From Saprospiraceae bacterium (GTDB taxonomy: Bacteria; Bacteroidota; Bacteroidia; Chitinophagales; Saprospiraceae), in assembly GCA_016787375.1 (NCBI GenBank), contig JAEUUM010000150.1:1-5966 (forward strand): a stretch of DNA of 5,966 nucleotides. Reading direction: 5' to 3'. A program made the translations under genes and the position numbers. Every line of letters starts with the position of its first letter. Within the stretch, counting starts at the first letter, position 1. Of this stretch, positions 1 through 5,960 are shown piece by piece. The notes below the pieces were generated by a model. That model was not told the DNA's origin and did not search any database. It saw nothing but the letters and a program-made list of their open reading frames with translations.

Positions 1-1178
1 AGGTAATCTTTATTGCAATGGAGGGTGATATTCGGCAGTCCTTCTCCATTTGGGTACCCGGCTTTGTTTAATAATGCTCTTACTTTACTCAAATCATAAG
101 CATATTTATTTTCAATTTCCGACTGGTAGAATTGCAATCCAGGTGGTACGATGCCTGATTCAGCAGGTTTACCAACGTTGTTTCTAAGCAACTTCAGCAT
201 TTGGGATCTGTTGATGCTGTAATTCAATGCTTGCCTGAAGTATTTGTTTCTAAGTGGATGATTATCAGGTAATATGGTGTAATTTATTCCAATGAATTCT
301 GTGTTTAAGTAAGGTTTTTTATTGAAGTTTATTTTTGCTTTTAAATCCTCCTGAAGTTCACCCTCAGAGGTAAGTAAGGCGTTGATGAAGGATGATTCCA
401 GGCCGGAGAAAAAATCGATATCACCTTTCATAAACTTCAGAAAAGCTGACTTTCGGTCTGATATAAAATCTACCCTGATGCCTTCGAGATAGGGTAGTCT
501 TTTTCCGTTGATTACTTCGAAATAATCCGGATTTTTGTTTAAAAATAAGGTTTGATTTTCTATCCAGCGTTTAAACTGAAATGGCCCGGTTCCAACCGGA
601 TTTCTTCTAAAATCTTTACCATAGTACTCGACTGCCTCTTTTGGTACAACGCAACAATATTGCATCGTCAGCATGCTGATCATCGGTTTGAACGGCTTCG
701 CAAGCTTTAGTTGAAATATTGTGTCGTTGATGGCTTTAAACGCTTCCGAGCTATCCACTTTACCAATGAAAACCCATGAGCCTGGTGATTGGACTTTTTC
801 ATCGAGGAGTCGCTTGAAACTGTACTCAAAATCGTAGGCAGAGACTTTGCGGTGCTTTGCAGGGCCAAAACAAGGATTTGCATGAAAATATACATCAGTG
901 CGAAGTGTAAAGGTGTAGGTTAAACCATCACCGGATATTTTCCAGTTTTTCGCAATGGCCGGAACAACTTTCAGGCTGTCATTCAGCTGTACCAATCCAT
1001 TATAAAGGTGGTCAACAGCCCAAATATTGGTTTGACTTCTGGCAAACGCAGGATCCAGTGAAGTAACAGCATTGGGTTGATTGTATTTGAAAACTTTGAG
1101 AGCAGTTTTTTTGTCTTTCGATTCGCTACAGCCGACAAAAGCAATAACGAACAATAAACCAAAAGCGATTAAACGCAT
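1..1178 (-). CDS. ABC transporter substrate-binding lipoprotein, peptide-type (SBP_bac_5 family), C-terminus off window
   Basis: Reading from the ATG at 1176-1178, the minus strand is open for 392 codons to the window edge. The N-terminus is a lipoprotein signal: Met-Arg, a hydrophobic core, and a lipobox-like FVGC with the lipidated Cys at residue 17, followed by a charged SESKDKK stretch. The mature part matches the DppA/OppA-type solute-binding family: an early 'SLDPAFA' region, 'YNGLV', and the hallmark NPVGTGPF at residues 193-200 after 'VVPKEAVEYYG'. Later 'RQALNYSINR' and a 'GYPNGEGLP' turn are also typical. Members are usually about 500-550 residues, so roughly 110-160 C-terminal residues probably lie outside. 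Family members deliver peptides or other small solutes to an ABC permease; the substrate cannot be read here and no permease gene is in view. It lies 27 bp downstream of the FMN reductase-like gene, probably in the same transcript. Confidence 0.9.
   Translation of the reverse strand, partial: MRLIAFGLLFVIAFVGCSESKDKKTALKVFKYNQPNAVTSLDPAFARSQTNIWAVDHLYNGLVQLNDSLKVVPAIAKNWKISGDGLTYTFTLRTDVYFHANPCFGPAKHRKVSAYDFEYSFKRLLDEKVQSPGSWVFIGKVDSSEAFKAINDTIFQLKLAKPFKPMISMLTMQYCCVVPKEAVEYYGKDFRRNPVGTGPFQFKRWIENQTLFLNKNPDYFEVINGKRLPYLEGIRVDFISDRKSAFLKFMKGDIDFFSGLESSFINALLTSEGELQEDLKAKINFNKKPYLNTEFIGINYTILPDNHPLRNKYFRQALNYSINRSQMLKLLRNNVGKPAESGIVPPGLQFYQSEIENKYAYDLSKVRALLNKAGYPNGEGLPNITLHCNKDY
1128..1178 (-). 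other. Lipoprotein signal peptide of the substrate-binding protein
   Basis: Residues 1-17 comprise a short basic start (Met-Arg), a hydrophobic core rich in Leu, Phe, Ile and Val, and a lipobox ending Val-Gly-Cys17. Signal peptidase II would cut before Cys17. The following Ser-Glu-Ser-Lys-Asp-Lys-Lys is charged, as in many Bacteroidota lipoproteins, but does not clearly match the described surface-export signal, so periplasmic versus surface location is left open. Confidence 0.8.
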
Positions 1179-1205
1179 AGAATAGTGTTTACCTGAAGAG
1201 AATCT

Positions 1206-1748
1206 TTAGAACTCGAGAAATGCTGTTGCATGTTTTTCAAGTAAAAGTAATGTATCCTGATCAGAAACACAAAATTTGTCATCCAACAATTGACTAATTC
1301 TGGAGATGGGCATTTTGTCGGGAAAGACAACCGTACCCATGTGATTGAGTATGCTTGTAAAGTGATCTAATCCTTTGACATTTCCTGATCTTCCTTCAGA
1401 AATGCCTATTAATGCGGCTTTTTTGTTATTGAAAGTTTGTTTGTAATCGCGAATTGAACATGCATCTATGAATAATTTTAGTATTCCCGGGAAACTGCCG
1501 TTGTATTCAGGAATAAAAAAGACCCATTTTGATGTCGATTTCAGATACTTGTCCTGAAATTCTGATATTTGTGGAGATTGGTTTTTGGAATCATACATCA
1601 AATCATGGAGGAACTCGAATGACAAGTCTTTGAAGTCCAGTAGTTGGACCGGTTCGTTGGTTATTTTATTTAAAATTTGAACATAGGCATCAGCAAAAGG
1701 AAAAGTCTTGTTGTTGAGTCTGTTGGTGGTCGAAAAAACTGAAATCAT
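1206..1748 (-). CDS. NAD(P)H-dependent FMN reductase-like flavoprotein (flavodoxin fold)
   Basis: This is a complete 180-residue protein, close to the usual length of the NADPH-dependent FMN reductase family (about 175-195). The N-terminal strand plus loop 'SVFSTTNRLNNKT' (residues 3-15) corresponds to the flavin-phosphate loop, usually SGTNR or GSxR; here it reads STTNR. The family signature P-EYNGS-PG-LK is at residues 80-91, followed by 'FIDAC', and a third conserved loop 'GISEGRSGNVKG' is at 115-126. Such cytosolic enzymes use NAD(P)H to reduce FMN, quinones or azo/metal substrates; the true substrate cannot be inferred. The ATG at 1746-1748 is the first in frame and places the first beta strand directly at the N-terminus. 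It is the first gene of a likely two-gene minus-strand unit with the substrate-binding lipoprotein, and diverges from the par operon. Confidence 0.87.
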   Translation of the reverse strand: MISVFSTTNRLNNKTFPFADAYVQILNKITNEPVQLLDFKDLSFEFLHDLMYDSKNQSPQISEFQDKYLKSTSKWVFFIPEYNGSFPGILKLFIDACSIRDYKQTFNNKKAALIGISEGRSGNVKGLDHFTSILNHMGTVVFPDKMPISRISQLLDDKFCVSDQDTLLLLEKHATAFLEF

Positions 1749-1852
1749 CTTGATTTTTTTACAAGTTCTAAATGTTATTTAAATGTAAAAGTTCATTCAA
1801 AGGCGCTTTATTGCTCTAAAAAAGCTAATTTTGTGCTTCAAAAATCAGAGTC
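1749..1852. promoter_or_regulatory. Divergent promoter region between FMN reductase and par operon
   Basis: This 104-bp AT-rich spacer separates two diverging start codons, so it must hold promoters for both directions. The plus-strand candidate is the TAATTTTG at 1826-1833. On the minus strand, TACATTTA (read from 1787 to 1780) and TAGCTTTT (1827 to 1820) each differ from TAnnTTTG by one base, but neither has a TTTG at the usual ~19-bp distance upstream. No purine-rich ribosome binding site precedes either ATG. Confidence 0.6.
1826..1833 (+). promoter_or_regulatory. Candidate Bacteroidota -7 promoter element (TAATTTTG)
   Basis: TAATTTTG fits the Bacteroidota -7 consensus TAnnTTTG exactly and ends 19 bp before the hydrolase start codon, which would give a short leader of about a dozen bases. 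A matching -33 TTTG at the usual ~19-bp distance is not present; the nearest TTG (1811-1813) is only 12 bp upstream. It is therefore a half-supported promoter for the hydrolase-parA-parB-MarC-DUF5683 transcript. Confidence 0.4.
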
Positions 1853-2548
1853 ATGAAGTTAATTTATTTTGGACATTCTTCATTTCAGGTACTCATGCAG
1901 GGTAAATCAATCCTAATAGATCCATTTTTATCAGGAAATGAACTTGCAAAAGACATTGTTGATGTTGATACCATAGAGGCAGATTATATTCTATTATCAC
2001 ATGCTCACCAAGACCACAGCCTGGATGTAGAGCGAATTGCGAAGAGAACAGGAGCTGTAATTATTGGCGTTTGGGAAATCTATGATCACTATACACAAAA
2101 AGGATTAAAGGCCCACCCAATGAACATTGGTGGTAAATGGGAATTTGAATTTGGAACTGTTAAAATGGTCAATGCAGTTCATTCAAGTAGTTTTCCTGAT
2201 GGCAAGTACGGAGGAGTTGTAGGTGGTTTTGTTGTTTGGAACGATGATGTTTGTTTCTACTATGCCGGTGATACGGCCTTGACTCTTGATATGCAATTAA
2301 TTCCGATGACATGTCATCCACTTGATTTCGCCATTTTGCCAATTGGTGATAACTTTACAATGGGTTATGATGATGCTTTAATAGCCAGTGATTTTATTCA
2401 GTGCGATAGAATCGTTGGTTGCCATTACGACACCTTCCCCTACGTCAAAATAGACCATGAAGCTGCAATAAATGCTTTTAAAACCGAAAATAAAGAACTA
2501 ATTTTATTGGATCCGGGTAAATCGATAGAACTTTCAAATGAATCTTAA
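1853..2548 (+). CDS. UPF0173-type metal-dependent hydrolase (metallo-beta-lactamase fold)
   Basis: This 231-residue protein has the full set of metal ligands of the metallo-beta-lactamase superfamily. An N-terminal 'GHSSF' (7-11) and 'IDPFL' (22-26) lead to the HxHxDH motif at His50, His52, Asp54 and His55. A third-ligand His110 sits in 'NAVHSSSF', a bridging Asp140 in 'YAGDTAL', and the last His191 in 'CHYDTFP'. 'LPIGDNFTMG' (162-171) is also typical of the UPF0173/YtkL group, relatives of the UlaG lactonase and RNase Z/NAPE-PLD enzymes. It should be an intact cytosolic, probably zinc-dependent hydrolase; its substrate is unknown. No signal peptide is seen. The gene opens the plus-strand operon, and its last 11 bases overlap the parA start in another frame, suggesting translational coupling. 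Confidence 0.93.
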   Translation: MKLIYFGHSSFQVLMQGKSILIDPFLSGNELAKDIVDVDTIEADYILLSHAHQDHSLDVERIAKRTGAVIIGVWEIYDHYTQKGLKAHPMNIGGKWEFEFGTVKMVNAVHSSSFPDGKYGGVVGGFVVWNDDVCFYYAGDTALTLDMQLIPMTCHPLDFAILPIGDNFTMGYDDALIASDFIQCDRIVGCHYDTFPYVKIDHEAAINAFKTENKELILLDPGKSIELSNES

Positions 2549-3353
2549 AGGAAAAATAATAGCCATTGCAAACCAAAAAGGCGGGGTTGGTAAAACCACC
2601 ACCAGCATTAATCTGGCCGCCAGTCTTGCGATTCTTGAAAAGAGAATCTTACTTGTAGATGCTGATCCTCAGGCGAATGCTACTTCAGGAACAGGACTTG
2701 TCATGCAAGAAGACGAAATTACACTCTATGAATGCCTGGTAGATGGAGCTGATCCTAAATTGGCTATCAAACAAACCGAAACGCCTAATTTATTCGTCTT
2801 GCCCTCATCTATTGACCTGGTGGGAGCAGAAATAGAAATGGCCGGTATGGAAAAAAGGGAATTTATTCTCAAATCAATACTGGAAAAAGTAAGGTATGAA
2901 TACGATTATATCCTGATAGATTGCTTGCCTTCTTTGGGAATCATTACTGTTAATGCCTTGACTGCAGCAGACTCCATTCTTGTTCCGGTACAATGTGAAA
3001 TATTCGCTTTCGAAGGTTTGAGTAAATTGAAAAATACCATCAACATGGTTAAACAATACCTCAATCCTAAATTAACAATGGAAGGAATCGTACTTTCCAT
3101 GTTTGACAAAAGATTAAGGCTGGCTAATATAGTCATGAATGAAGTGAAAAAGCACAGTTCGGATAAGGTCTTTGATACGGTCATTCATCGCAATGCCCGC
3201 ATAGGCGAAGCACCAAGTATGCATCAGCCGGTTATTCTTTATGATGCTACCTGCAAAGGAGCCAGTAGTTTCCTGAAGCTTGCTAAGGAATTTCTGGAAT
3301 ACAATAACGACTCCAAAAGTTTCAAGAAAAGTAAGGTTAAGATTAAAATTTAG
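2538..3353 (+). CDS. parA: ParA/Soj chromosome-partitioning ATPase
   Basis: This 271-residue protein is a typical chromosomal ParA (Soj, usually about 250-270). The deviant Walker A motif KGGVGKTT is at residues 14-21, with the signature Lys14 and catalytic Lys19. Walker A' 'LLVDADPQANAT' is at 38-49 with Asp41, and the Walker B Asp128 lies in 'LIDCLPSLG', where many relatives have DCPPSLG or DCSPSLG. 'VPVQCE-FA-EGL' (149-161) and 'RNARIGEAPS' (218-227) are further family marks. ATP-bound dimers coat DNA non-specifically and are released by ParB-stimulated hydrolysis, which moves the origin. The tail after about residue 257 is Lys-rich, perhaps aiding DNA contact (inference). The start overlaps the hydrolase gene by 11 bp; the next ORF, 56 bp downstream, is its partner parB. 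The gene ends with tandem stops TAG TAA. Confidence 0.96.
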   Translation: MNLKGKIIAIANQKGGVGKTTTSINLAASLAILEKRILLVDADPQANATSGTGLVMQEDEITLYECLVDGADPKLAIKQTETPNLFVLPSSIDLVGAEIEMAGMEKREFILKSILEKVRYEYDYILIDCLPSLGIITVNALTAADSILVPVQCEIFAFEGLSKLKNTINMVKQYLNPKLTMEGIVLSMFDKRLRLANIVMNEVKKHSSDKVFDTVIHRNARIGEAPSMHQPVILYDATCKGASSFLKLAKEFLEYNNDSKSFKKSKVKIKI

Positions 3354-3409
3354 TAAACGAAATAACATTTGATGGCTTCTGGCTGACAAATGCACCTGTA
3401 TATTTTAGC
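3354..3409 (+). promoter_or_regulatory. parA-parB spacer, possible internal control region
   Basis: This 56-bp gap is the only sizeable one within the plus-strand gene run. It begins with a second in-frame stop for parA. It holds TTTG at 3368-3371 and a TATATTTT at 3399-3406, one base off the TAnnTTTG consensus, but the 27-bp distance and the closeness to the parB ATG make a standard promoter doubtful. ATTTG and CAAAT (3367-3371, 3387-3391) could pair weakly around a 15-base loop. No Shine-Dalgarno sequence and no parS-like palindrome are visible. Confidence 0.25.
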
Positions 3410-4297
3410 ATGAATAACAAAAAGAAAGAATTGGGTAAAGGGATAAGAGCCCTTCTTGCCAACATTGAGACTCAGGAAGTTGAAAACCCGGTTGAGTTGG
3501 TCAAAGATCTAACGCATACCATCGCCTTTTTACCCATTGATTCGATTGAGACAAATCCCAACCAACCAAGAAAAGAATTTGATCCGGTTTCATTATCTGA
3601 ATTATCTGAATCACTCAAAGTGCACGGACTCATACAGCCGGTAACTGTTCGCAGAATGGGGGCAGACAAGTTTCAAATTATTTCTGGTGAAAGAAGGTAC
3701 CGGGCATCAAAATTGGCAGGATTGAAAGAAATCCCTGCTTATATAAGAATTGCGGATGACCAGGAAATTCTAGAAATGGCATTGGTCGAAAACATCCAAA
3801 GAAAAGATCTTAATCCATTGGAGGTTGCTTTTACTTATCAACGTTTGCTCGACGAGTGCAATCTTACCCATGAGGCGCTCGCAGTTAGGGTTGCTAAAGA
3901 CAGAAGTACGGTGACCAATTTTCTGAGATTAATAAAGTTGCCGCCGGAGATTCAGACAGCGCTCAAATCTCAAGAATTAAGTATGGGGCATGCAAGAGCT
4001 CTTGCAGGAGTTGAAGATCCTTTAAAAATGATTTTCCTTTTTCACCAAATCAGAGATAAGGGAATGTCGGTAAGAGAATCCGAAAACCTCATCCGTACCT
4101 ATCAGCTACCTAAAGAAAAACCTACTCGTGCAAGAACAGAAGTTGATTATGACCTCAGGCGCGTTCAAAATGAGTTGTCAAAATCCATGGAGACAAGAGT
4201 AGAAATTAAACAATCCGCCCAAGGAAAGGGGCATATCACCATACATTTTTCTGATACAAATGATCTAAACAGAATTCTTGATTTATTAGAAAAGTAA
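3410..4297 (+). CDS. parB: ParB/Spo0J chromosome-partitioning CTPase and parS-binding protein
   Basis: This 295-residue protein has the standard ParB layout. The basic N-terminus 'KKKELGKGIRALL' (4-16) is the ParA-contacting segment. The ParB N domain starts near residue 41 ('LPIDSIETNPNQPRKEFD'). The CTP-binding boxes are 'GERRYRA' at 93-99 and 'ENIQRKDLNP' at 127-136. A helix-turn-helix region for parS reading spans about 152-178 ('LTHEALAVRVAKDRSTVTNFLRLIKLP' region), and a C-terminal dimerisation domain about 250-295. Known members load at parS, close into a sliding clamp with CTP, and stimulate ParA. All key boxes are intact. It follows parA and ends 5 bp before the MarC gene, so the same transcript is likely. 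No parS was seen nearby, so sites may lie elsewhere near the origin. Confidence 0.96.
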   Translation: MNNKKKELGKGIRALLANIETQEVENPVELVKDLTHTIAFLPIDSIETNPNQPRKEFDPVSLSELSESLKVHGLIQPVTVRRMGADKFQIISGERRYRASKLAGLKEIPAYIRIADDQEILEMALVENIQRKDLNPLEVAFTYQRLLDECNLTHEALAVRVAKDRSTVTNFLRLIKLPPEIQTALKSQELSMGHARALAGVEDPLKMIFLFHQIRDKGMSVRESENLIRTYQLPKEKPTRARTEVDYDLRRVQNELSKSMETRVEIKQSAQGKGHITIHFSDTNDLNRILDLLEK

Positions 4298-4302
4298 AGC
4301 TG

Positions 4303-4866
4303 ATGGACATAAAACAAATATTTTCGGTATCTCTTATTTTGTTTTCAGTTATTGATATTTTAGGTGCATTGCCTATTATCATTAAATTGAAATCTGAAGG
4401 CAAAAAGATTGAGCCGCTGAAAGTTACCTTAGTGTCGGGTATAATCATGGTTGGTTTTCTATTTACCGGCGAGGGAATCTTGCAGTTGCTGAATCTTGAC
4501 GTACAGTCTTTTGCTTTAGCCGGAGCATTTGTATTATTTCTAATTGGTATTGAAATGATTTTGGGTATTGTACTTTTTAGAGACACAGGAATGAATGATA
4601 AACCATCTGTTGTGCCTATTGCATTCCCATTGATTGCCGGTGCCGGAACCATGACAACTTTGATATCCATCAAAACTACCTACGAGATTGGGAACATAAT
4701 CATTGGAATTATTTTGAATTTAGTATTCATTTATTTCACCCTTCGCATCAGTGGTTGGCTCCAACGACAACTTGGTGAAGCAGGTACCAGCATTATTCGT
4801 AAAGTTTTTGGTGTTATCCTACTTGCAATTGCGATCAAATTATTCAAAACCAATTTCCCAGTTTAG
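4303..4866 (+). CDS. MarC/UPF0056-family integral membrane protein
   Basis: This is a 187-residue, very hydrophobic protein with about six membrane segments (roughly residues 6-27, 42-62, 68-92, 103-122, 130-148, 165-182). It matches the MarC family (about 190-220 residues): 'FSVIDILGALPI' at 14-25 corresponds to the family's F-x-x-D-P-x-G-x-x-P region, and 'PIAFPLIAGAGTMTTLIS' at 105-122 to the repeated-half P-L-x-A-G-P-G motif. Two usual prolines are replaced (DIL for DPx, AGAG for AGPG). Despite the name, a role in multiple antibiotic resistance was not upheld for E. coli MarC, and the transport substrate of the family is not known. The ATG lies 5 bp after the parB stop and its TAG TAA end lies directly before the DUF5683 ATG, so it is embedded in the par operon. 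Confidence 0.88.
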   Translation: MDIKQIFSVSLILFSVIDILGALPIIIKLKSEGKKIEPLKVTLVSGIIMVGFLFTGEGILQLLNLDVQSFALAGAFVLFLIGIEMILGIVLFRDTGMNDKPSVVPIAFPLIAGAGTMTTLISIKTTYEIGNIIIGIILNLVFIYFTLRISGWLQRQLGEAGTSIIRKVFGVILLAIAIKLFKTNFPV

Positions 4867-4870
4867 TAAG

Positions 4871-5476
4871 ATGCTCAAAAAGCTGTTTGTATTTTTTTTC
4901 CTGTTTATTCCCCTAATTTTGAGCGCTCAGGATTCATTAAGGGTAATTCAAGGACAAAAATCAAGTAAGGATACCAGCCGCATTGTAGCAGTGAAGGGTA
5001 AGTTCAAACCAAATCCCAAAAGAGCATTAATTTACTCCCTGGTTTTGCCCGGGTCAGGCCAGATATATAACAGAGACTGGTGGAAACTTCCTTTGGTTTA
5101 TGGGGCTATCGGTGGAATGGGATACTTGGTGCAACAAAACTATCATGAGTACAAAAGATACAAAACAGCGCGTGAACTATTGCTTGAAGGTAAACCACAT
5201 GAGTTTTCATCACAGAATCCCAGTGAGTCTTCGCTTAGAGCAGCCAGAGATTATTATCGATCGAATTTTGAGATGAGTTGTCTTGGTTTGGGTGTCATAT
5301 ATGCGCTGCAAGGTATTGAAGCATACGTTGCGGCTCACCTGAAGAATTTTGATGTAAGTGAGGATCTAGGTCTAACACCTTTTATGGGTAACTCAGTTGT
5401 GGGGCCGTATATAGGACTTAACATTTCACTCCCCATTCAAAATATAGCATCACAAAAGCCTTCAGTTTTTTACTGA
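4871..5476 (+). CDS. DUF5683-family secreted/membrane-associated protein
   Basis: This 201-residue protein starts at the ATG at 4871, only 4 bp after the MarC stop. An upstream in-frame ATG at 4751 would add 40 residues overlapping MarC and bury the signal peptide, so I reject it. Residues 1-19 form a Sec signal peptide (MLKK, a Phe/Leu-rich core, then SA before Gln20), typical of Bacteroidota. The core motif 'NPKRALIYSLVLPGSGQIYN' (48-67) followed by 'RDWWKLPLVYGAIGG' (68-82) is the DUF5683 hallmark, with hydrophobic stretches near 73-88 and 176-192. The end 'GPYIGLNISLPI' region is also conserved in this family. Function is unknown; it likely acts at the envelope. In many Bacteroidota, DUF5683 genes follow parA-parB (and precede dapB and lepB), recalled from general knowledge. 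Here the next gene is convergent, so the operon ends here. Confidence 0.87.
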   Translation: MLKKLFVFFFLFIPLILSAQDSLRVIQGQKSSKDTSRIVAVKGKFKPNPKRALIYSLVLPGSGQIYNRDWWKLPLVYGAIGGMGYLVQQNYHEYKRYKTARELLLEGKPHEFSSQNPSESSLRAARDYYRSNFEMSCLGLGVIYALQGIEAYVAAHLKNFDVSEDLGLTPFMGNSVVGPYIGLNISLPIQNIASQKPSVFY

Positions 5477-5563
5477 GTAGACAATGAATGAACAAACAGG
5501 TCCATATATCCCTGGAATTACATTCCTTAAAACTAGCTAAACTGATTTAACACAGGAGCAAGA
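5477..5563. other. Convergent intergenic spacer between the par operon and ferredoxin
   Basis: This 87-bp AT-rich spacer lies between two gene ends facing each other, where terminators for both would be expected. The best hairpin is GGAAT-TAC-ATTCC at 5514-5526, a 5-bp stem without a following T-run, too weak to call an intrinsic terminator with confidence. No gene is visible. Confidence 0.4.
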
Positions 5564-5911
5564 CTACAGATGGAGCCTTTCTTTACGATGGAGCAATATT
5601 TCTTTTGACTCTACTCTGTCAGGATCAGGAACACAGCAATCAACCGGGCAAACCGCAGCACATTGAGGCTCTTCATGAAAACCGGTACATTCAGTACATT
5701 TATCAGGAACAATATAATAGTATTCATCCGAAACAGGACTCAGTTTTTGAGTAACTTCAACAACTGTTCCGTCTTCAAGGGTGTAGGTACCGTTTAATGT
5801 TGTCCCGTCGATCATTGCCCACTGTACACCGCCCTCATAAATTGCATTGTTAGGGCATTCGGGTTCGCATGCTCCACAATTTATACACTCGTCAGTAATT
5901 ATTATCGCCAT
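5564..5911 (-). CDS. 2[4Fe-4S] ferredoxin, Alvin-type, with central insert
   Basis: This 115-residue protein is a small cytosolic electron carrier. Cluster motif I is CxxCxxCxxxCP with Cys9, Cys12, Cys15 and Cys19. Motif II is CxxC-x8-CxxxCP with Cys72, Cys75, Cys84 and Cys88; the enlarged Cys75-Cys84 gap is the mark of Alvin-type (Allochromatium/Azotobacter) ferredoxins. Each motif swaps its last Cys with the other cluster in known structures. Cys92 and Cys93 are extra. Between the motifs lies a long segment (about 20-71, 52 residues), rich in Gly, Thr and acidic residues, that looks like beta hairpins, far longer than in the classic 80-residue proteins. A charged C-terminal helix follows (about 99-115). 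Partner enzymes are not in view. The gene is monocistronic at this end and converges on the par operon. Confidence 0.95.
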   Translation of the reverse strand: MAIIITDECINCGACEPECPNNAIYEGGVQWAMIDGTTLNGTYTLEDGTVVEVTQKLSPVSDEYYYIVPDKCTECTGFHEEPQCAAVCPVDCCVPDPDRVESKEILLHRKERLHL

Positions 5912-5943
5912 CTATTCAAAATATTCACTATTAACAATTATGT

Positions 5944-5960
5944 ATTGGAATGGTTCCAAT
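5944..5960. repeat. Perfect inverted repeat upstream of ferredoxin (ATTGGAA-TGG-TTCCAAT)
   Basis: Two perfect 7-bp arms separated by 3 bp end 32 bp before the ferredoxin start codon. The symmetry and position suit a dimeric regulator's operator overlapping the promoter, or a hairpin belonging to an off-window gene. There is no T-run after the arms in either direction within view, so a terminator is less likely. The regulator cannot be named. Confidence 0.5.

Noticed and set aside
173..180. The palindrome CAACGTTG as a parS or operator candidate.
   Set aside because: It lies inside the coding sequence of the substrate-binding protein, lacks the parS CACGTG core and is short enough to occur by chance.
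707..895. A 62-codon minus-strand ORF inside the substrate-binding protein gene.
   Set aside because: It is a different frame of a gene whose own frame is open for 392 codons with clear family motifs.
3372..3386. A four-codon leader ORF (ATG GCT TCT GGC TGA) before parB.
   Set aside because: Too short to be distinguished from chance and it has no ribosome binding signal or repeated regulatory codons.
2874..3395. Three minus-strand ORFs opposite parA (60-93 codons).
   Set aside because: They are antisense to a gene with complete ParA motifs and show no recognisable domain or start context.
3592..3609. A perfect tandem 9-bp repeat (ATTATCTGA twice) in parB, as a possible slippage site or insertion.
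   Set aside because: It encodes LSELSE in a region where ParB proteins normally have the same length and an L-x-E-L pattern, so there is no insertion; likely coincidence of codon choice.
4236..4673. A 145-codon minus-strand ORF opposite the parB end and MarC.
   Set aside because: It is antisense to two well-supported genes and its low-complexity make-up (Ile, Asn, Pro, Lys) looks like the mirror of hydrophobic codons.
4751..4870. A 40-residue N-terminal extension of the DUF5683 protein from an upstream ATG.
   Set aside because: It lies wholly within the MarC gene and its stop region in another frame, and would bury a clear signal peptide that begins at the ATG at 4871.
5514..5526. A GGAAT-TAC-ATTCC hairpin as an intrinsic terminator for the par operon or the ferredoxin gene.
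   Set aside because: The stem is only 5 bp, AT-containing, and no T-run follows in either direction.
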